The notes: generated by a model not told the origin, from the sequence alone. Numbered from the stretch's first letter, positions 25,475 to 34,337 are shown. The stretch: DNA of 64,000 nucleotides from Hymenobacter cavernae (GCF_014641455.1 NZ_BMHT01000004.1:366223-430222), one strand, 5' to 3'. Made by a program: numbers and translations.

Positions 25475-25481
25475 AAGCTAG

Positions 25482-25573
25482 GTTGTCTGTCATTCCGAGC
25501 TGCGCGAGGAATCTGAGTAACGAACCTAGGTGTCTAACCCAGATTCCTCGCGCAGCTCGGAATGACAGACAAC
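25482..25573. repeat. Perfect 34-bp-arm intergenic hairpin
   Basis: Arms 25482-25515 and 25540-25573 are perfect inverted copies, with ACCTAGGT in the 24-base loop. It is the type example of the CATTCCGAG family; relatives are at 39656-39733 and 41032-41111. Confidence 0.94.
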
Positions 25574-25608
25574 AAAAAAAGCCCCGGAAGACTTCCGGGG
25601 CTTTTTTT
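25574..25608. terminator. Bidirectional intrinsic terminator
   Basis: A-run, GCCCCGGAAG/CTTCCGGGGC stem and T-run, between the convergent cytochrome and peptidase genes. Confidence 0.93.
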
Positions 25609-25658
25609 GTTATAAACACTTGCTGAACAATAATTCAGCTAACAGCTTATAAAGGACC

Positions 25659-27833
25659 CTAACGGCCGCCGGGCGGGCAGTTATCCTTTAGAAACTTGGT
25701 ATAAGTAGCAGCCAGGTGGCGACTAGTGCCTTCGCCTTCCGAGATGCTGTGTGTGCGGTTCGGGTACGACATCAGCTGGAACACCTTGCCGTTGCGGATC
25801 AGCTCGTTGATCATCTGTTCGGCGTTGTTGTAGTGCACGTTATCATCGCCGGTGCCGTGCACGAGCAGCAGGTTGCCACGCAGGTTTTTGGCGTGGGCCA
25901 GGGGCGAGTTGTCCACGAAGTAGTGCTTGTCTTCGGGCACCAGACCCATGTAGCGCTCCTGGTAGATGTTGTCGTAGTTCAGCTGATTATCGACGGCGGC
26001 GATGGAAATACCGGTTTTGTAGATCTGCGGGTATTGGAACAGCAGGTTCAGCGTGGACGAGCCGCCGCCGCTCCAGCCCCACACCGCTACGCGGCTGGTG
26101 TCTACGAAAGCATTTTTGAGCACTTCCTTAGCACCCATTGCCTGGTCGCGGATGTTCAGGCTGCCGATGTTGTGGTAGATGGCTTTACGGAACTCGCGGC
26201 CGCGCGGAGCCGGCGCGCCCCGGTTTTCCAGCGAAGCATAAATGTAGCCATCCTCCGCCATGTTGCCTAGGTACAAGCGGTTGAAGCCCGTGCCGAAACG
26301 GTCTGTCACGGTCTGGCTGGCGGGCTCGCCGTACACGTAGAACACGATGGGGTATTTCTTCTTCGGGTCGAAGTTGCTGGGCTTCACCATCCAGCCGTCC
26401 AGGGTCACGCCATCCTGGGTTTTTACCTGGAAGAACTCCACTTTGGGCAGCTTGATATTCTGTGCTTGGGCAGGTGTTTCGCCGCCGCTCAAGCGTTGGT
26501 GCGCGGGCAACGAGATGACATCGGCCGTCGGGTAAACAGCGCTGCTGGAATACGTGTGCAGAGCTAGCTTGCCGTTGGGCGAAATATCGTAGCTGTGCGA
26601 GCCAGCTAGGTTTTGCGGAGTAACGCGCTCAGCCTTACCGCCTTTCAGGGGTACGTGGTAGAGGTAGGTTTGGGTGGCGTTGGTGGGGGAGGCCATGAAG
26701 TAGATCTGGCCGCCTTTCTCATCAATCGATTCCAGGCTAATCACGTCGTAGTCGCCTTTGGTTAGGAGCTGCTCCTTGCCTTTGCGGTCGACGGCGTAGA
26801 GGTGGCGCCAGCCGTCCTTCTCACTCGACCACACGAAGCGCTTGCCGCCCTGAATCCAATTCCAGCCCACGGCACCTTCTTTGGCATCAACCCACGCTTT
26901 GTCGGTTTCGCTGTACAGCGGCTTCACGGCACCGCTGCTGGCGGTGCAAAGCATGAGCTTGCTTTCATTCTGGCGACGATTCAGCTGCTGAAGAATCAGC
27001 TCATCGTTGCCGGCCCATTCCATGCGCGGAATGTAGTGCTGCACGGCGTCGCCGGGCACGTCCATCCACTTGGTAGCGCCACCTGCTACCGGCACCACGC
27101 CCACGCGGCAGCGGCTCGGGTCTTCACCTACCACCGGGTACTCTACCGGTACGGTGAACGGATACAGCTGATCCGTCGTGTTCAGCATCAGATAGTTGCG
27201 CGTCTTGGTAGCGTCGAGCTGCCAGTAAGCTAGCTTCTGCCCGTCGGGTGCCCAGCGGAAACCGTCGCGGCAGTCCAGCTCCTCCTCGTACACCCAGTCG
27301 AAGGTGCCGTTGATGAGGCGGTCGGTGCCGTCGGTGGTAAGAGACGTGATGCGGTTGTCGGCCAGGTTCTCGACGTAAAGATTATGTTCGCTCACATAAG
27401 CCACTTTGCTGCCATCGGGCGAGAACTTGGCAAACATCAGCGACGACTCCGGCCGACCTTTGCCGAGCTGCGTGAGCTTCTTGCTACCTAGGTCGACCAC
27501 CCAGTAGTCGCCGCGGGTGTCGTAGCGCCAGACCTTCTTGGTGTTGGTATTGATGAGCACTTTGCGGCCGTCGTCGGAGAAAGCGAAGCGGCGTACTTTC
27601 AGCGGTGCCGTCTGGCCTTGCGGTGTTAGTAACTGCTTGTTGATGAGCGTTGTCGACTTGCTGGGGTCACGTGCGTCGAGTTGCACGATTTCGTCATCTT
27701 GAGCCCGCATATAGCCGTAGCCATCTTTGGTCCACTGAGTGCCAGGACCGACTTGCGCCCACGCACCCGGCCCGACGGCCAGATGAAGGAAGACGATAAT
27801 CGCCGCGGCATTGCGCATTAGGGGTTGGATCAT
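25659..27833 (-). CDS. Dipeptidyl peptidase IV-like S9 family peptidase
   Basis: A 724-residue exported serine peptidase from the ATG at 27833, with a signal peptide ending near GAWA-Q. An eight-bladed-propeller domain (about 30-470) contains the DPP IV double-Glu motif in DWVYEEEL, which binds the substrate amino terminus. The alpha/beta-hydrolase domain (about 480-720) has the nucleophile in WGWSGGGSS, the Asp in VHGTGDDNVH and the His in NRTHSI. It would remove X-Pro dipeptides from peptides in the periplasm. The longer frame to 27980 reads through a simple tandem repeat and is rejected. It is monocistronic and convergent with the cytochrome gene. Confidence 0.95.
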   Translation of the reverse strand: MIQPLMRNAAAIIVFLHLAVGPGAWAQVGPGTQWTKDGYGYMRAQDDEIVQLDARDPSKSTTLINKQLLTPQGQTAPLKVRRFAFSDDGRKVLINTNTKKVWRYDTRGDYWVVDLGSKKLTQLGKGRPESSLMFAKFSPDGSKVAYVSEHNLYVENLADNRITSLTTDGTDRLINGTFDWVYEEELDCRDGFRWAPDGQKLAYWQLDATKTRNYLMLNTTDQLYPFTVPVEYPVVGEDPSRCRVGVVPVAGGATKWMDVPGDAVQHYIPRMEWAGNDELILQQLNRRQNESKLMLCTASSGAVKPLYSETDKAWVDAKEGAVGWNWIQGGKRFVWSSEKDGWRHLYAVDRKGKEQLLTKGDYDVISLESIDEKGGQIYFMASPTNATQTYLYHVPLKGGKAERVTPQNLAGSHSYDISPNGKLALHTYSSSAVYPTADVISLPAHQRLSGGETPAQAQNIKLPKVEFFQVKTQDGVTLDGWMVKPSNFDPKKKYPIVFYVYGEPASQTVTDRFGTGFNRLYLGNMAEDGYIYASLENRGAPAPRGREFRKAIYHNIGSLNIRDQAMGAKEVLKNAFVDTSRVAVWGWSGGGSSTLNLLFQYPQIYKTGISIAAVDNQLNYDNIYQERYMGLVPEDKHYFVDNSPLAHAKNLRGNLLLVHGTGDDNVHYNNAEQMINELIRNGKVFQLMSYPNRTHSISEGEGTSRHLAATYTKFLKDNCPPGGR

Positions 27834-27950
27834 GCGAAAAATGAAGTTGTTAAGAGGCTGCAACGAATGATTTAGGAAGACAAGCGTTTTTAGCAGCCCG
27901 AATGGAATACGAAAGTAGGTAGTTTTCCAGGTCTGTGACAACCTGAAACA

Positions 27951-27984
27951 GGACAAGGACAAGGACAAGGACAAGGACAAGGAC
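27951..27984. repeat. Hexamer tandem repeat (GGACAA), 5.7 copies
   Basis: Five perfect GGACAA units plus GGAC, about 120-150 bp upstream of the peptidase start. It is a slippage-prone tract in a promoter region. Confidence 0.95.
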
Positions 27985-28019
27985 GCGGTAAGCCGCGGTA
28001 CGTTGCCTGGCCTGCCTGA

Positions 28020-28123
28020 GTGCGGACCTCACCCCATCCTCTCGGGGGTGCCAGCCGACCTAGGTTTGTTTAGCAGAACGCACCCCTCTCCCCAAGGAGA
28101 GGGGATGGGGGTGAGGTCCGCAC
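28020..28123. repeat. Intergenic hairpin with GTGCGGACCTCACCCC arms
   Basis: Left arm from 28020 (GTGCGGACCTCACCCC) pairs with the right arm ending at 28123, and inner CCTCTC/GAGAGG pairs extend the stem. An ACCTAGGT lies in the loop. It occurs once in this window. Confidence 0.85.
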
Positions 28124-28188
28124 CAGAACGACCACCAACTGAATATTTTACTACCTTCCGCCCGTTCACTCTTCAGCTTTGCAACGCT

Positions 28189-28833
28189 ATGGCGGCTTTC
28201 TTCAACAAAGGGTTTGGGCGCAAACGTGAATCGACAGCCAGCGACCGGATTCCGCCGGGCCAGTACGAAACCCCCGATTTTCCCGTGCTTTCGGCCGGTC
28301 CTACGCCGCGTATCGCGCTGGCCAACTGGACGTTTAAGATGGAAGGCTTGATAGAGGAGCCGGTGCAATGGACGTGGGAGCAGTTCAATGCCTTGCCCCA
28401 ACAATCGTTCACCACGGATATTCACTGCGTCACGAAGTGGTCGAAGCTCGATACGAAGTGGGAAGGCGTGAGCTTCGACACGCTACTCGAACACGTTAAG
28501 CTTCTGCCCGAAGTAAGCCATATAATGGCGTATTCCTACGGCGGCTACACCACCAACGTGCCTCTGGAAGGCCTGCGTAACAGTAAGGGTTTCATTGGCT
28601 TACGCTATGACGGCAAGCCGCTGACTCCGGAGCATGGCGGCCCGGCGCGATTGGTAGTGCCGCACCTCTATTTCTGGAAAAGCGCCAAGTGGGTCAACCG
28701 GTTGCGCTTTATGGAAGAGGACGAGCCCGGTTTCTGGGAGCGGGGCGGCTACAGCATGTACGGCGACCCGTGGAAGGAGCAGCGCTACCGCTCTGACGAT
28801 TCCGACTACCAGGCTAGCCTGAACGATGACTAA
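28189..28833 (+). CDS. Sulfite oxidase-like molybdopterin oxidoreductase (MsrP/YedY-like fold)
   Basis: A 214-residue protein with a single oxidoreductase molybdopterin-binding domain. The molybdenum-ligating Cys is in FTTDIHCVTKWSK (about residue 83). LEGLRNSKGFIGLRYDGKPLTPEHGGPARLVVPHLYFWKSAKWV is the typical cofactor-binding run, and GFWERGGYSMYGDPW closes the domain. No Tat signal is seen, so it appears cytoplasmic. The start at 28189 was chosen because the upstream frame runs through a hairpin element. It overlaps the FAD/NAD reductase gene by eight bases, so the two probably form an electron-transfer pair. Substrate unknown. Confidence 0.9.
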   Translation: MAAFFNKGFGRKRESTASDRIPPGQYETPDFPVLSAGPTPRIALANWTFKMEGLIEEPVQWTWEQFNALPQQSFTTDIHCVTKWSKLDTKWEGVSFDTLLEHVKLLPEVSHIMAYSYGGYTTNVPLEGLRNSKGFIGLRYDGKPLTPEHGGPARLVVPHLYFWKSAKWVNRLRFMEEDEPGFWERGGYSMYGDPWKEQRYRSDDSDYQASLNDD

Positions 28834-29566
28834 AGTAGCGTGGCAGCTAGGTCTGGTAAAAGCCATTGTGCAGGAAACACCCCGCATCAAAACCTTCTCG
28901 TTGCAGTTGCCCGCCTGGCAACCGCACCTGCCCGGCCAGCACTACGACATGCGCCTCACCACCGAAGACGGCTACCAGGCCGAGCGTAGCTATTCCATTG
29001 CCTCGCCCCCGGGGCAGATCGGGGAAATAGACTTGACCATTGAGCTGATTGACGACGGTGAAGTGTCGGCGTACCTGCACGAGGGCGTTGCTGTGGGCGA
29101 TTCGCTGGAAGTTCGCGGGCCGATTGGCGGCTATTTTGTCTGGCGAAAAGAGCTGCAAACATTGCCGTTGCTGCTGGTAGCGGGTGGCTCGGGCGTGGTA
29201 CCGCTCATGGCGATGCTGCGCCACCGCGCCCTGATCGGGGCCGCTAACCCCACGGTGCTGCTGTTCAGCGTGCGCACACCCGCCGAAGCCATCTACCGGC
29301 AAGAGCTGGAGGCGCTGGCGCAACAAGACAAGCAGTTGACGCTGCTCTTCACCTTCACCCGGCAAGCGCCCGTAGGCTGGACTGGCTACCAGCGCCGCAT
29401 CGACCGCGCGATGCTGACCGCAATTCTAGGTCGCTTCCCGACGTTGCCGCAGTGCTTTATCTGTGGCCCCACAGCATTGGTAGAACAAGCCGCCAACACG
29501 CTGCTCGACCTAGGTCTGTCGGCCGACAGCATCCGTACGGAGCGCTTCGGGCCCACGGGAACCTAG
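28826..29566 (+). CDS. Ferredoxin reductase-like FAD/NAD(P)-binding oxidoreductase
   Basis: A 246-residue flavoprotein of the ferredoxin-NADP reductase superfamily. FAD binding is shown by AERSYSIASPPG (RxYS motif, about residues 52-60), and NAD(P) binding by LLVAGGSGVVPLMAML and CFICGPTALVEQA, ending in ERFGPTG. There is no 2Fe-2S domain. It is translationally coupled to the sulfite-oxidase-like gene and probably feeds electrons to or from it, a pairing common in bacteria. Confidence 0.92.
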   Translation: MTKVAWQLGLVKAIVQETPRIKTFSLQLPAWQPHLPGQHYDMRLTTEDGYQAERSYSIASPPGQIGEIDLTIELIDDGEVSAYLHEGVAVGDSLEVRGPIGGYFVWRKELQTLPLLLVAGGSGVVPLMAMLRHRALIGAANPTVLLFSVRTPAEAIYRQELEALAQQDKQLTLLFTFTRQAPVGWTGYQRRIDRAMLTAILGRFPTLPQCFICGPTALVEQAANTLLDLGLSADSIRTERFGPTGT

Positions 29567-29655
29567 GTGATGTTAAGTACGCGCTACGAACGGGCGGGCT
29601 CTGCTGACTGCCTTTCCGTTTTATTAATAAAAATATGGCGGCGGGCAAAGCGTGG

Positions 29656-29772
29656 GTAGGAACGCGCCAAGGCGCGTTCGTCGTTGAACAGCCTGCGTTG
29701 AACAGTCTTTTACGCCAAGACAACCATTTAGCAAGTGGCCCAGCCGACGAACGCGCTGTGGCGCGTTCCTAC
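29656..29772. repeat. Intergenic hairpin with GTAGGAACGCGC arms
   Basis: Arms of about 28 bp (29656-29683 and 29745-29772) pair nearly perfectly, each itself containing the small palindrome GCGCC-GGCGC or its variant. It lies just past the reductase gene. Confidence 0.88.
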
Positions 29773-29968
29773 GACACCACCAAAAATAGTACAGACAACC
29801 ACCTATTTTTTGGTTGTTTCTTATCTGCTATTGTGCGCTTGAAAGTCAACGGGTATTTCTTTCCCAGGTAGCCGAAAGGAGAGTTTGTGCGTGTGTCGTA
29901 AGTGTATAACTATCGTGTTAACTAAATGCAAAAGCTGCTTCTTGGCCATTCTGAGCAGGTTTTGGAGC

Positions 29969-30000
29969 TTGCTTTTTAAAAGATTACACCAATATATTTG
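29969..30000 (+). promoter_or_regulatory. Promoter of the GH5 gene (TTG - 21 - TATATTTG)
   Basis: TTG at 29969-29971 and TATATTTG at 29993-30000 form a strong Bacteroidota promoter. The 102 bases ending at 30000 align without gaps to 34498-34599 upstream of the SusC gene. Confidence 0.75.
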
Positions 30001-30219
30001 GCCGCATTACTGCTGCTGGAAGTAGTATTGGCTCGCTGTTTTTGCCGAGTAGTTGGGCCAGCTGCTAGGTCCGTCATAGCGCTCAGCCGATCTTCTGCAG
30101 ACCGCATACCTAGGTTAGAGAACGCCGCCTTTTCCTGCTCTCGGTTCAGGTATTATGCATCAGCGCACTTCTAGAACTCATTCCAAAGCACCTGCAAAAA
30201 AGCTGTTGTAAACAGACCG

Positions 30220-30229
30220 CAAACGTTTG
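30220..30229. promoter_or_regulatory. Operator-like palindrome CAAACGTTTG
   Basis: A perfect 10-bp palindrome with a central CG, as in LacI-family operators, within ACCGCAAACGTTTG in the GH5 leader. The overlapping 9-mer ACCGCAAAC recurs at 34347-34355 and 34761-34769. Confidence 0.45.
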
Positions 30230-30333
30230 AGGCAACGATGAATGCTTAGCCTTTCTGCCTGAAAATAAATGCGGTAATTGGTTGATATACAAAAGAAACG
30301 ATTAATAGTAGCGTGAGAAATGACGGTAGAAAG

Positions 30334-30360
30334 GAGGCAGAGCATCTCTGCCTCTTTTTT
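30334..30360 (+). terminator. Intrinsic terminator inside the GH5 leader
   Basis: A perfect 9-bp stem (GAGGCAGAG, loop CAT, CTCTGCCTC) followed by six T, placed about 330 bases after the predicted transcription start and 40 bases before the GH5 start codon. Confidence 0.85.
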
Positions 30361-30400
30361 CTCTCTGCTCATCGCCCCAACTCTTCTCAAGTAACAGTAT

Positions 30401-32290
30401 ATGCAAGGTCTAGAAAGGAGTGCCTCTGTACCACGGCGCTGCATGATACACGCAGTGCTTTATGCTGGTTTACTGGTGGCAATGCTGTTGGTCAACAACT
30501 TCTCTACGCTGGCGCAGGGTCTGAGCATGTTGCACGCTGCCGGCACTAAAATGCAAGATGCCAATGGTAAAGAGGTGGTGTTGCGCGGCTTCAATCTAGG
30601 TGGGTGGCTACTCCAGGAAAGCTACATTCTGCAAACGGATACCCTGAACTCCCAATGGCGCATCAAGCAGGGAATGCTGCGCACCATGTCGGAGGCGGAG
30701 ATGGAAGACTTCTACCGGCAGTATCGGGCTAACTACATCACCAAGGCAGATATCGATTTTCTTGCTAAACAAGGCTTTAACTGTGTGCGGCTGCCGTTTC
30801 ATTACGACTTGTTTCTGACCGCTGCCCAGCGCCACGCCCGCACCGAGGTTATCCGCGACCCCCAAAACGCGAAGAAGCTAGCCGCTTACGTGCAGAGCCT
30901 CAGCACCTGGTACGACCAAAATCAGCTCTTCACCGATCAGCGCCTGGAAGGGTTCCGGCAGATTGATAACGTGCTGAGCTGGTGCGCCGCCAACAATATG
31001 TACGTGATTTTGGACCTGCACGCGGCCCCCGGTGGCCAGGGCACTGACCGCAACATCAACGACAACTTTCGGCCCCTGGATATGTGGAAACGTCGCGACG
31101 CGAAAGGGCGCGCCATCTACCAGGATATCACCGTGCGGTTCTGGGAAAAGCTGGCGGCCCGTTACAAAAATGATGGTCGTGTGGCAATGTATGACCTTGT
31201 TAATGAGCCGCATAACCTGAATGCTGCCAACGGCATGTCGCCGGATAATAAGGAGCTGAGCGCCTTTTACGCCCGCCTCATCACCGCCGTGCGGGCCCAG
31301 GGCGACCAGCACCTGCTGCTGCTGGAAGGCAACGGCTACGGCAACGAGTACACCAATCTTACGCCCGATAAGCTAGCTATCCGGGACAAAAGCAACCTGG
31401 CCTACAACGCGCACCGCTACGGCTGTCCCAACACCGCCGATGCCGCTGACGCTAACCCCAACCAGATCAACCTCATCAAAAATCTGGTAGCCTTCCGCGA
31501 CCGATGGCAGGTGCCGGTGTGGGTAGGGGAGACGGGCGAAAACTCCAATGATTGGTTTGCGACGGCTGTGCAAATCCTTAAAGATCAGAATATTGGTTGG
31601 TGTCACTGGAACATCAAGCGGGTAAACAGTCAGGCAAGCTTGCTGCGCATCAAGCCGTATGGCAGCATCCTGACGCCGGAAGGCCGTGCGGCACTGCTGC
31701 ACAATGTGCAGTTTGCCAATTGCATACCCAGCCGCGACGTGGTGGCTGCCCTCACGCAGCCGAGCAGCTTCACGGCCCCGTTTGCGCCACTCACCATCCC
31801 CGGCACCATCCAGGCCGCCGACTACGACCTAGGTCGCGCCGGCGTAGCGTACCAGGATGCGTACTCGGCGAAAGTAGACTTCAAGGTTGATACGCCCTGG
31901 AACTTAGGTGGCGCGTACCGCAATGATGGCGTGGATATTCAGCTTAGCAGCGACTCTCCCAAAAATGGCTTTTCCGTAGGGCACCTTGCCGCCGGCGAAT
32001 GGCTGAACTACACCGTAAGGGTCGCCTCATCAGGAGCTTACGCCGTGCAGCTGCGGGTGCAGCCGGCCGCAACCCCCGGTCGACTTACCCTGAAGCTAGG
32101 TGATGCGGTGGTAGGCACCATTGCCATAAACCAGCAAAGCAATGCTGCTGAATGGCAGACGGTTACCCTGACAACTGCGCCCCTGCCTGCCGGACAGCAT
32201 ACGCTGCGCTTGTGCATCGATCAGCCCGTGGGGCAGATAAGTTGGCTGCGCTTCATGCCGGCAGGTCGCGCCAGCGCTGGCGGTGAGTAG
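30401..32290 (+). CDS. GH5 family glucanase with C-terminal CBM6
   Basis: A 629-residue exported glycoside hydrolase. A signal sequence (residues 1-39) precedes a GH5 (beta/alpha)8 barrel, about 45-430: LRGFNLGGWLLQESYI opens it, DLHAAPGGQ is typical of exo-1,3-glucanase-like GH5, the acid/base Glu is in YDLVNEPHN and the nucleophile Glu in VWVGETGENS. A CBM6-like domain (about 465-620) begins GTIQAADYDLGRAGVAYQD and ends ISWLRF. It probably cleaves beta-1,3- or related glucans outside the inner membrane. It opens the beta-glucan locus, with a promoter and terminator-bearing leader upstream. The exact linkage specificity cannot be read from sequence. Confidence 0.92.
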   Translation: MQGLERSASVPRRCMIHAVLYAGLLVAMLLVNNFSTLAQGLSMLHAAGTKMQDANGKEVVLRGFNLGGWLLQESYILQTDTLNSQWRIKQGMLRTMSEAEMEDFYRQYRANYITKADIDFLAKQGFNCVRLPFHYDLFLTAAQRHARTEVIRDPQNAKKLAAYVQSLSTWYDQNQLFTDQRLEGFRQIDNVLSWCAANNMYVILDLHAAPGGQGTDRNINDNFRPLDMWKRRDAKGRAIYQDITVRFWEKLAARYKNDGRVAMYDLVNEPHNLNAANGMSPDNKELSAFYARLITAVRAQGDQHLLLLEGNGYGNEYTNLTPDKLAIRDKSNLAYNAHRYGCPNTADAADANPNQINLIKNLVAFRDRWQVPVWVGETGENSNDWFATAVQILKDQNIGWCHWNIKRVNSQASLLRIKPYGSILTPEGRAALLHNVQFANCIPSRDVVAALTQPSSFTAPFAPLTIPGTIQAADYDLGRAGVAYQDAYSAKVDFKVDTPWNLGGAYRNDGVDIQLSSDSPKNGFSVGHLAAGEWLNYTVRVASSGAYAVQLRVQPAATPGRLTLKLGDAVVGTIAINQQSNAAEWQTVTLTTAPLPAGQHTLRLCIDQPVGQISWLRFMPAGRASAGGE

Positions 32291-32327
32291 AGCCGGCACC
32301 TGGGGTTTTTGTATCTTGAAAAGCACT

Positions 32328-34337
32328 ATGAAACCGATTGTACGCTATTCTCTGACTTACCCTTTCAGAGCTTGTTTGTGCTTGATAGCTAGCGTGTTTA
32401 TGCTGCTGACTGCCCGGAATACGATGGCAGCACCGCGAGCAGCTGATACCCTGAAAGTGCAAGCCGGCTTAGAAGAAGTCTTTATTGAGCCGGCTTTTTA
32501 CAGCGTCCTGGAAGACCGTTCAGGCCAACTGACCCTGGCCGACGTGCAAGAGCCGGCGTACGCAGCGCAGTTTGTGCCCGGCGACCAACTACCAACGACG
32601 ATGGAGCACCAAGGGGCTACTTACTGGCTGCGCCTCATCATACGGGCAAAAGGGCCGCTGGCGCAGCATTGGTACCTGGAATTGCTTGATTCTCATATAA
32701 ATGACATCGTTTTCTTCCCCCTCACCGATTCTGAGCGGGGGGCAGTGCATACCGGCGCTGACTACCGCCTGACTTCGCGGAAGTTTCCCTACAAGAACTT
32801 CCTGTTCCGGCTGCCGCTGGAGTCCGACCAAACGCACACGTACTACCTGCGCCTCGATTCTAACTCCAAAACCAGCTTCCTGAGTCGCCTGCGCACCGAA
32901 CAGCCGCTGGCTGTGCATTTCCAGACGGAATACGGCCTGCTTGGCGGTTTTTATGGGGTGCTGCTGATTATGGTGGTGTATAATCTCTGCCTCTATCTGT
33001 TCATCGGCGAGCAAACCTATTTGCGCTACGTGCTGTACGTGCTCAGCTGTAGCCTGGTGTTTTTGTCGGAGGATGGGCTAGGTTTTCAGTACCTATGGCC
33101 TGATTTTCCGGCTCTGAATCAGCTGGTTATTGCGCTGTCTCCGATTCTGCTGCTGTTCACGTTCAGCTACTACGCCCGGCAATTTCTGGATTCGCCCCAG
33201 CGCCTGCCCAACTACGATCCGTGGGTGCGCCGCGTCGTGCTGATCAGCGTGGGCGTGCTGCTGCTCGATACTGTGTGGCTGCACTCGGGCTGGGGTTTTT
33301 GGTTCTACCTGCTGCCATATGGCATGCTCTACTACGTAGCTATTCTGGTTTGGCGGGGTGGTTTCCGGCCCGCCCGGTTTTTCCTGCTGGCGCACGCGCT
33401 GGTCGCCATCAGCGTCTGCTTCCTGATTCTTAGAAAGCTAGGTATCAACACCTTCACTACCACTGCTACCGTGTACAGCATGAACGCGGCCTTCGTGATT
33501 GAGGTAGTTGTGCTGTCGTATGCGCTAGGGGAGAAGATCAAGGGAATTAAGGATGCCACCATTCGGGCCCAGGATAAGCTGGTAAAGCAGCTCCGCAAGA
33601 AGCACCAGACCCAGCACCTGCTGGTTGAGCAGCTACGGCAGAACCAAGAGCTTAAAGATCAGCTGAATACGGAGCTGGAAGCCCTGGTGGCCCGGCGTAC
33701 GGAAGAGCTGCGCCAACAAAGCGAGACCATTGCGGCCCAAAACCGGGAGCTGCTGCAAGCCAACGGGCTGCTGGCTTTGCAATCGGCTGCTATTGAGAAG
33801 CTTAACATCGATCTGCGGCACGATTTGCAGCAAGCCCAGGAAGCTAGGGTGCTCTCGAAGGAGGTGGATTTTGGCGAATTCAGCCAGATTTATCCGGATA
33901 AAGATGCCTGCCTGCGCTACCTGGCGGAGCTGAAATGGAAGAATGGGTACCAGTGTCGGCGGTGCGGTCACGAGAAGTACTGCGACGGTCGGGAACTGCA
34001 TTCGCGGCGCTGCACGCGCTGCCGCTACGTGGAGTCGGCTACGGCTTACACCTTGCTTCAGAAGTGTAAGTTCTCCACGGTCAAGGCTTTCTATGCGGTG
34101 TTCCTGCTTTATACCCACAACGGCAGCTACTCTTCGCAGGAGCTTTCCCGGGTACTCAACCTGCGGCAGGGCACCTGTTGGAGCTTCAGCCAGAAGGTGC
34201 TGGAAGCCATGCGCCGGCGCGAGCAGGCCCCCGATTTTGAGGAGAATGAAAGCTGGACCCATGTACTCCTGGATGCCAGCGGTGAGACGGCTGAGGAACC
34301 TGTGGAGGAGCAGGATGAGCAACGGGATTTGTCTTAG
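32328..34337 (+). CDS. 7TM-DISM sensor fused to IS1595-type transposase zinc ribbon and HTH
   Basis: A 669-residue protein with an unusual layout. Signal or first helix 8-33; 7TMR-DISM extracellular domain about 45-190; seven-helix DISM membrane domain about 200-402; long coiled coil about 403-515; then a cytoplasmic C-terminus like the start of IS1595 transposases, with a zinc ribbon (CRRC at 543-546, CTRC at 562-565) and a TAYTLLQKCKFSTVKAFYAV/SSQELSRVLNLRQGTCW helix-turn-helix-like part (572-628). The DDE catalytic domain is absent, so this is a domesticated DNA-binding module. It lies between GH5 and SusC genes of one glycan locus that has no other regulator, which suggests a membrane-bound sugar-responsive transcription regulator. 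The ATG at 32328 is preferred over 32283, which overlaps the GH5 gene. Confidence 0.85.
   Translation: MKPIVRYSLTYPFRACLCLIASVFMLLTARNTMAAPRAADTLKVQAGLEEVFIEPAFYSVLEDRSGQLTLADVQEPAYAAQFVPGDQLPTTMEHQGATYWLRLIIRAKGPLAQHWYLELLDSHINDIVFFPLTDSERGAVHTGADYRLTSRKFPYKNFLFRLPLESDQTHTYYLRLDSNSKTSFLSRLRTEQPLAVHFQTEYGLLGGFYGVLLIMVVYNLCLYLFIGEQTYLRYVLYVLSCSLVFLSEDGLGFQYLWPDFPALNQLVIALSPILLLFTFSYYARQFLDSPQRLPNYDPWVRRVVLISVGVLLLDTVWLHSGWGFWFYLLPYGMLYYVAILVWRGGFRPARFFLLAHALVAISVCFLILRKLGINTFTTTATVYSMNAAFVIEVVVLSYALGEKIKGIKDATIRAQDKLVKQLRKKHQTQHLLVEQLRQNQELKDQLNTELEALVARRTEELRQQSETIAAQNRELLQANGLLALQSAAIEKLNIDLRHDLQQAQEARVLSKEVDFGEFSQIYPDKDACLRYLAELKWKNGYQCRRCGHEKYCDGRELHSRRCTRCRYVESATAYTLLQKCKFSTVKAFYAVFLLYTHNGSYSSQELSRVLNLRQGTCWSFSQKVLEAMRRREQAPDFEENESWTHVLLDASGETAEEPVEEQDEQRDLS

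Larger units (their letters stand above)
27834..28188. other. Divergent gene-free stretch (355 bp)
   Basis: Contains a hexamer tandem repeat (27951-27984) and a hairpin element (28020-28123) between the divergent peptidase and sulfite-oxidase-like genes. No full TAnnTTTG promoter was found. Confidence 0.6.
29567..30400. other. Gene-free stretch (834 bp): hairpin, promoter and terminator-bearing leader of GH5 gene
   Basis: Holds in order a hairpin element (29656-29772), a promoter with an upstream module shared with the SusC gene (29899-30000), a palindrome CAAACGTTTG (30220-30229) and an intrinsic terminator (30334-30360) 40 bases before the GH5 start. The transcript leader would be about 395 bases. 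No convincing small gene is present. Confidence 0.75.

Noticed and set aside
32328..34337. Possible insertion sequence because of the transposase-like zinc ribbon
   Set aside because: There is no DDE catalytic domain, no terminal inverted repeats and no target duplication; the domain is part of a long sensor protein in frame.
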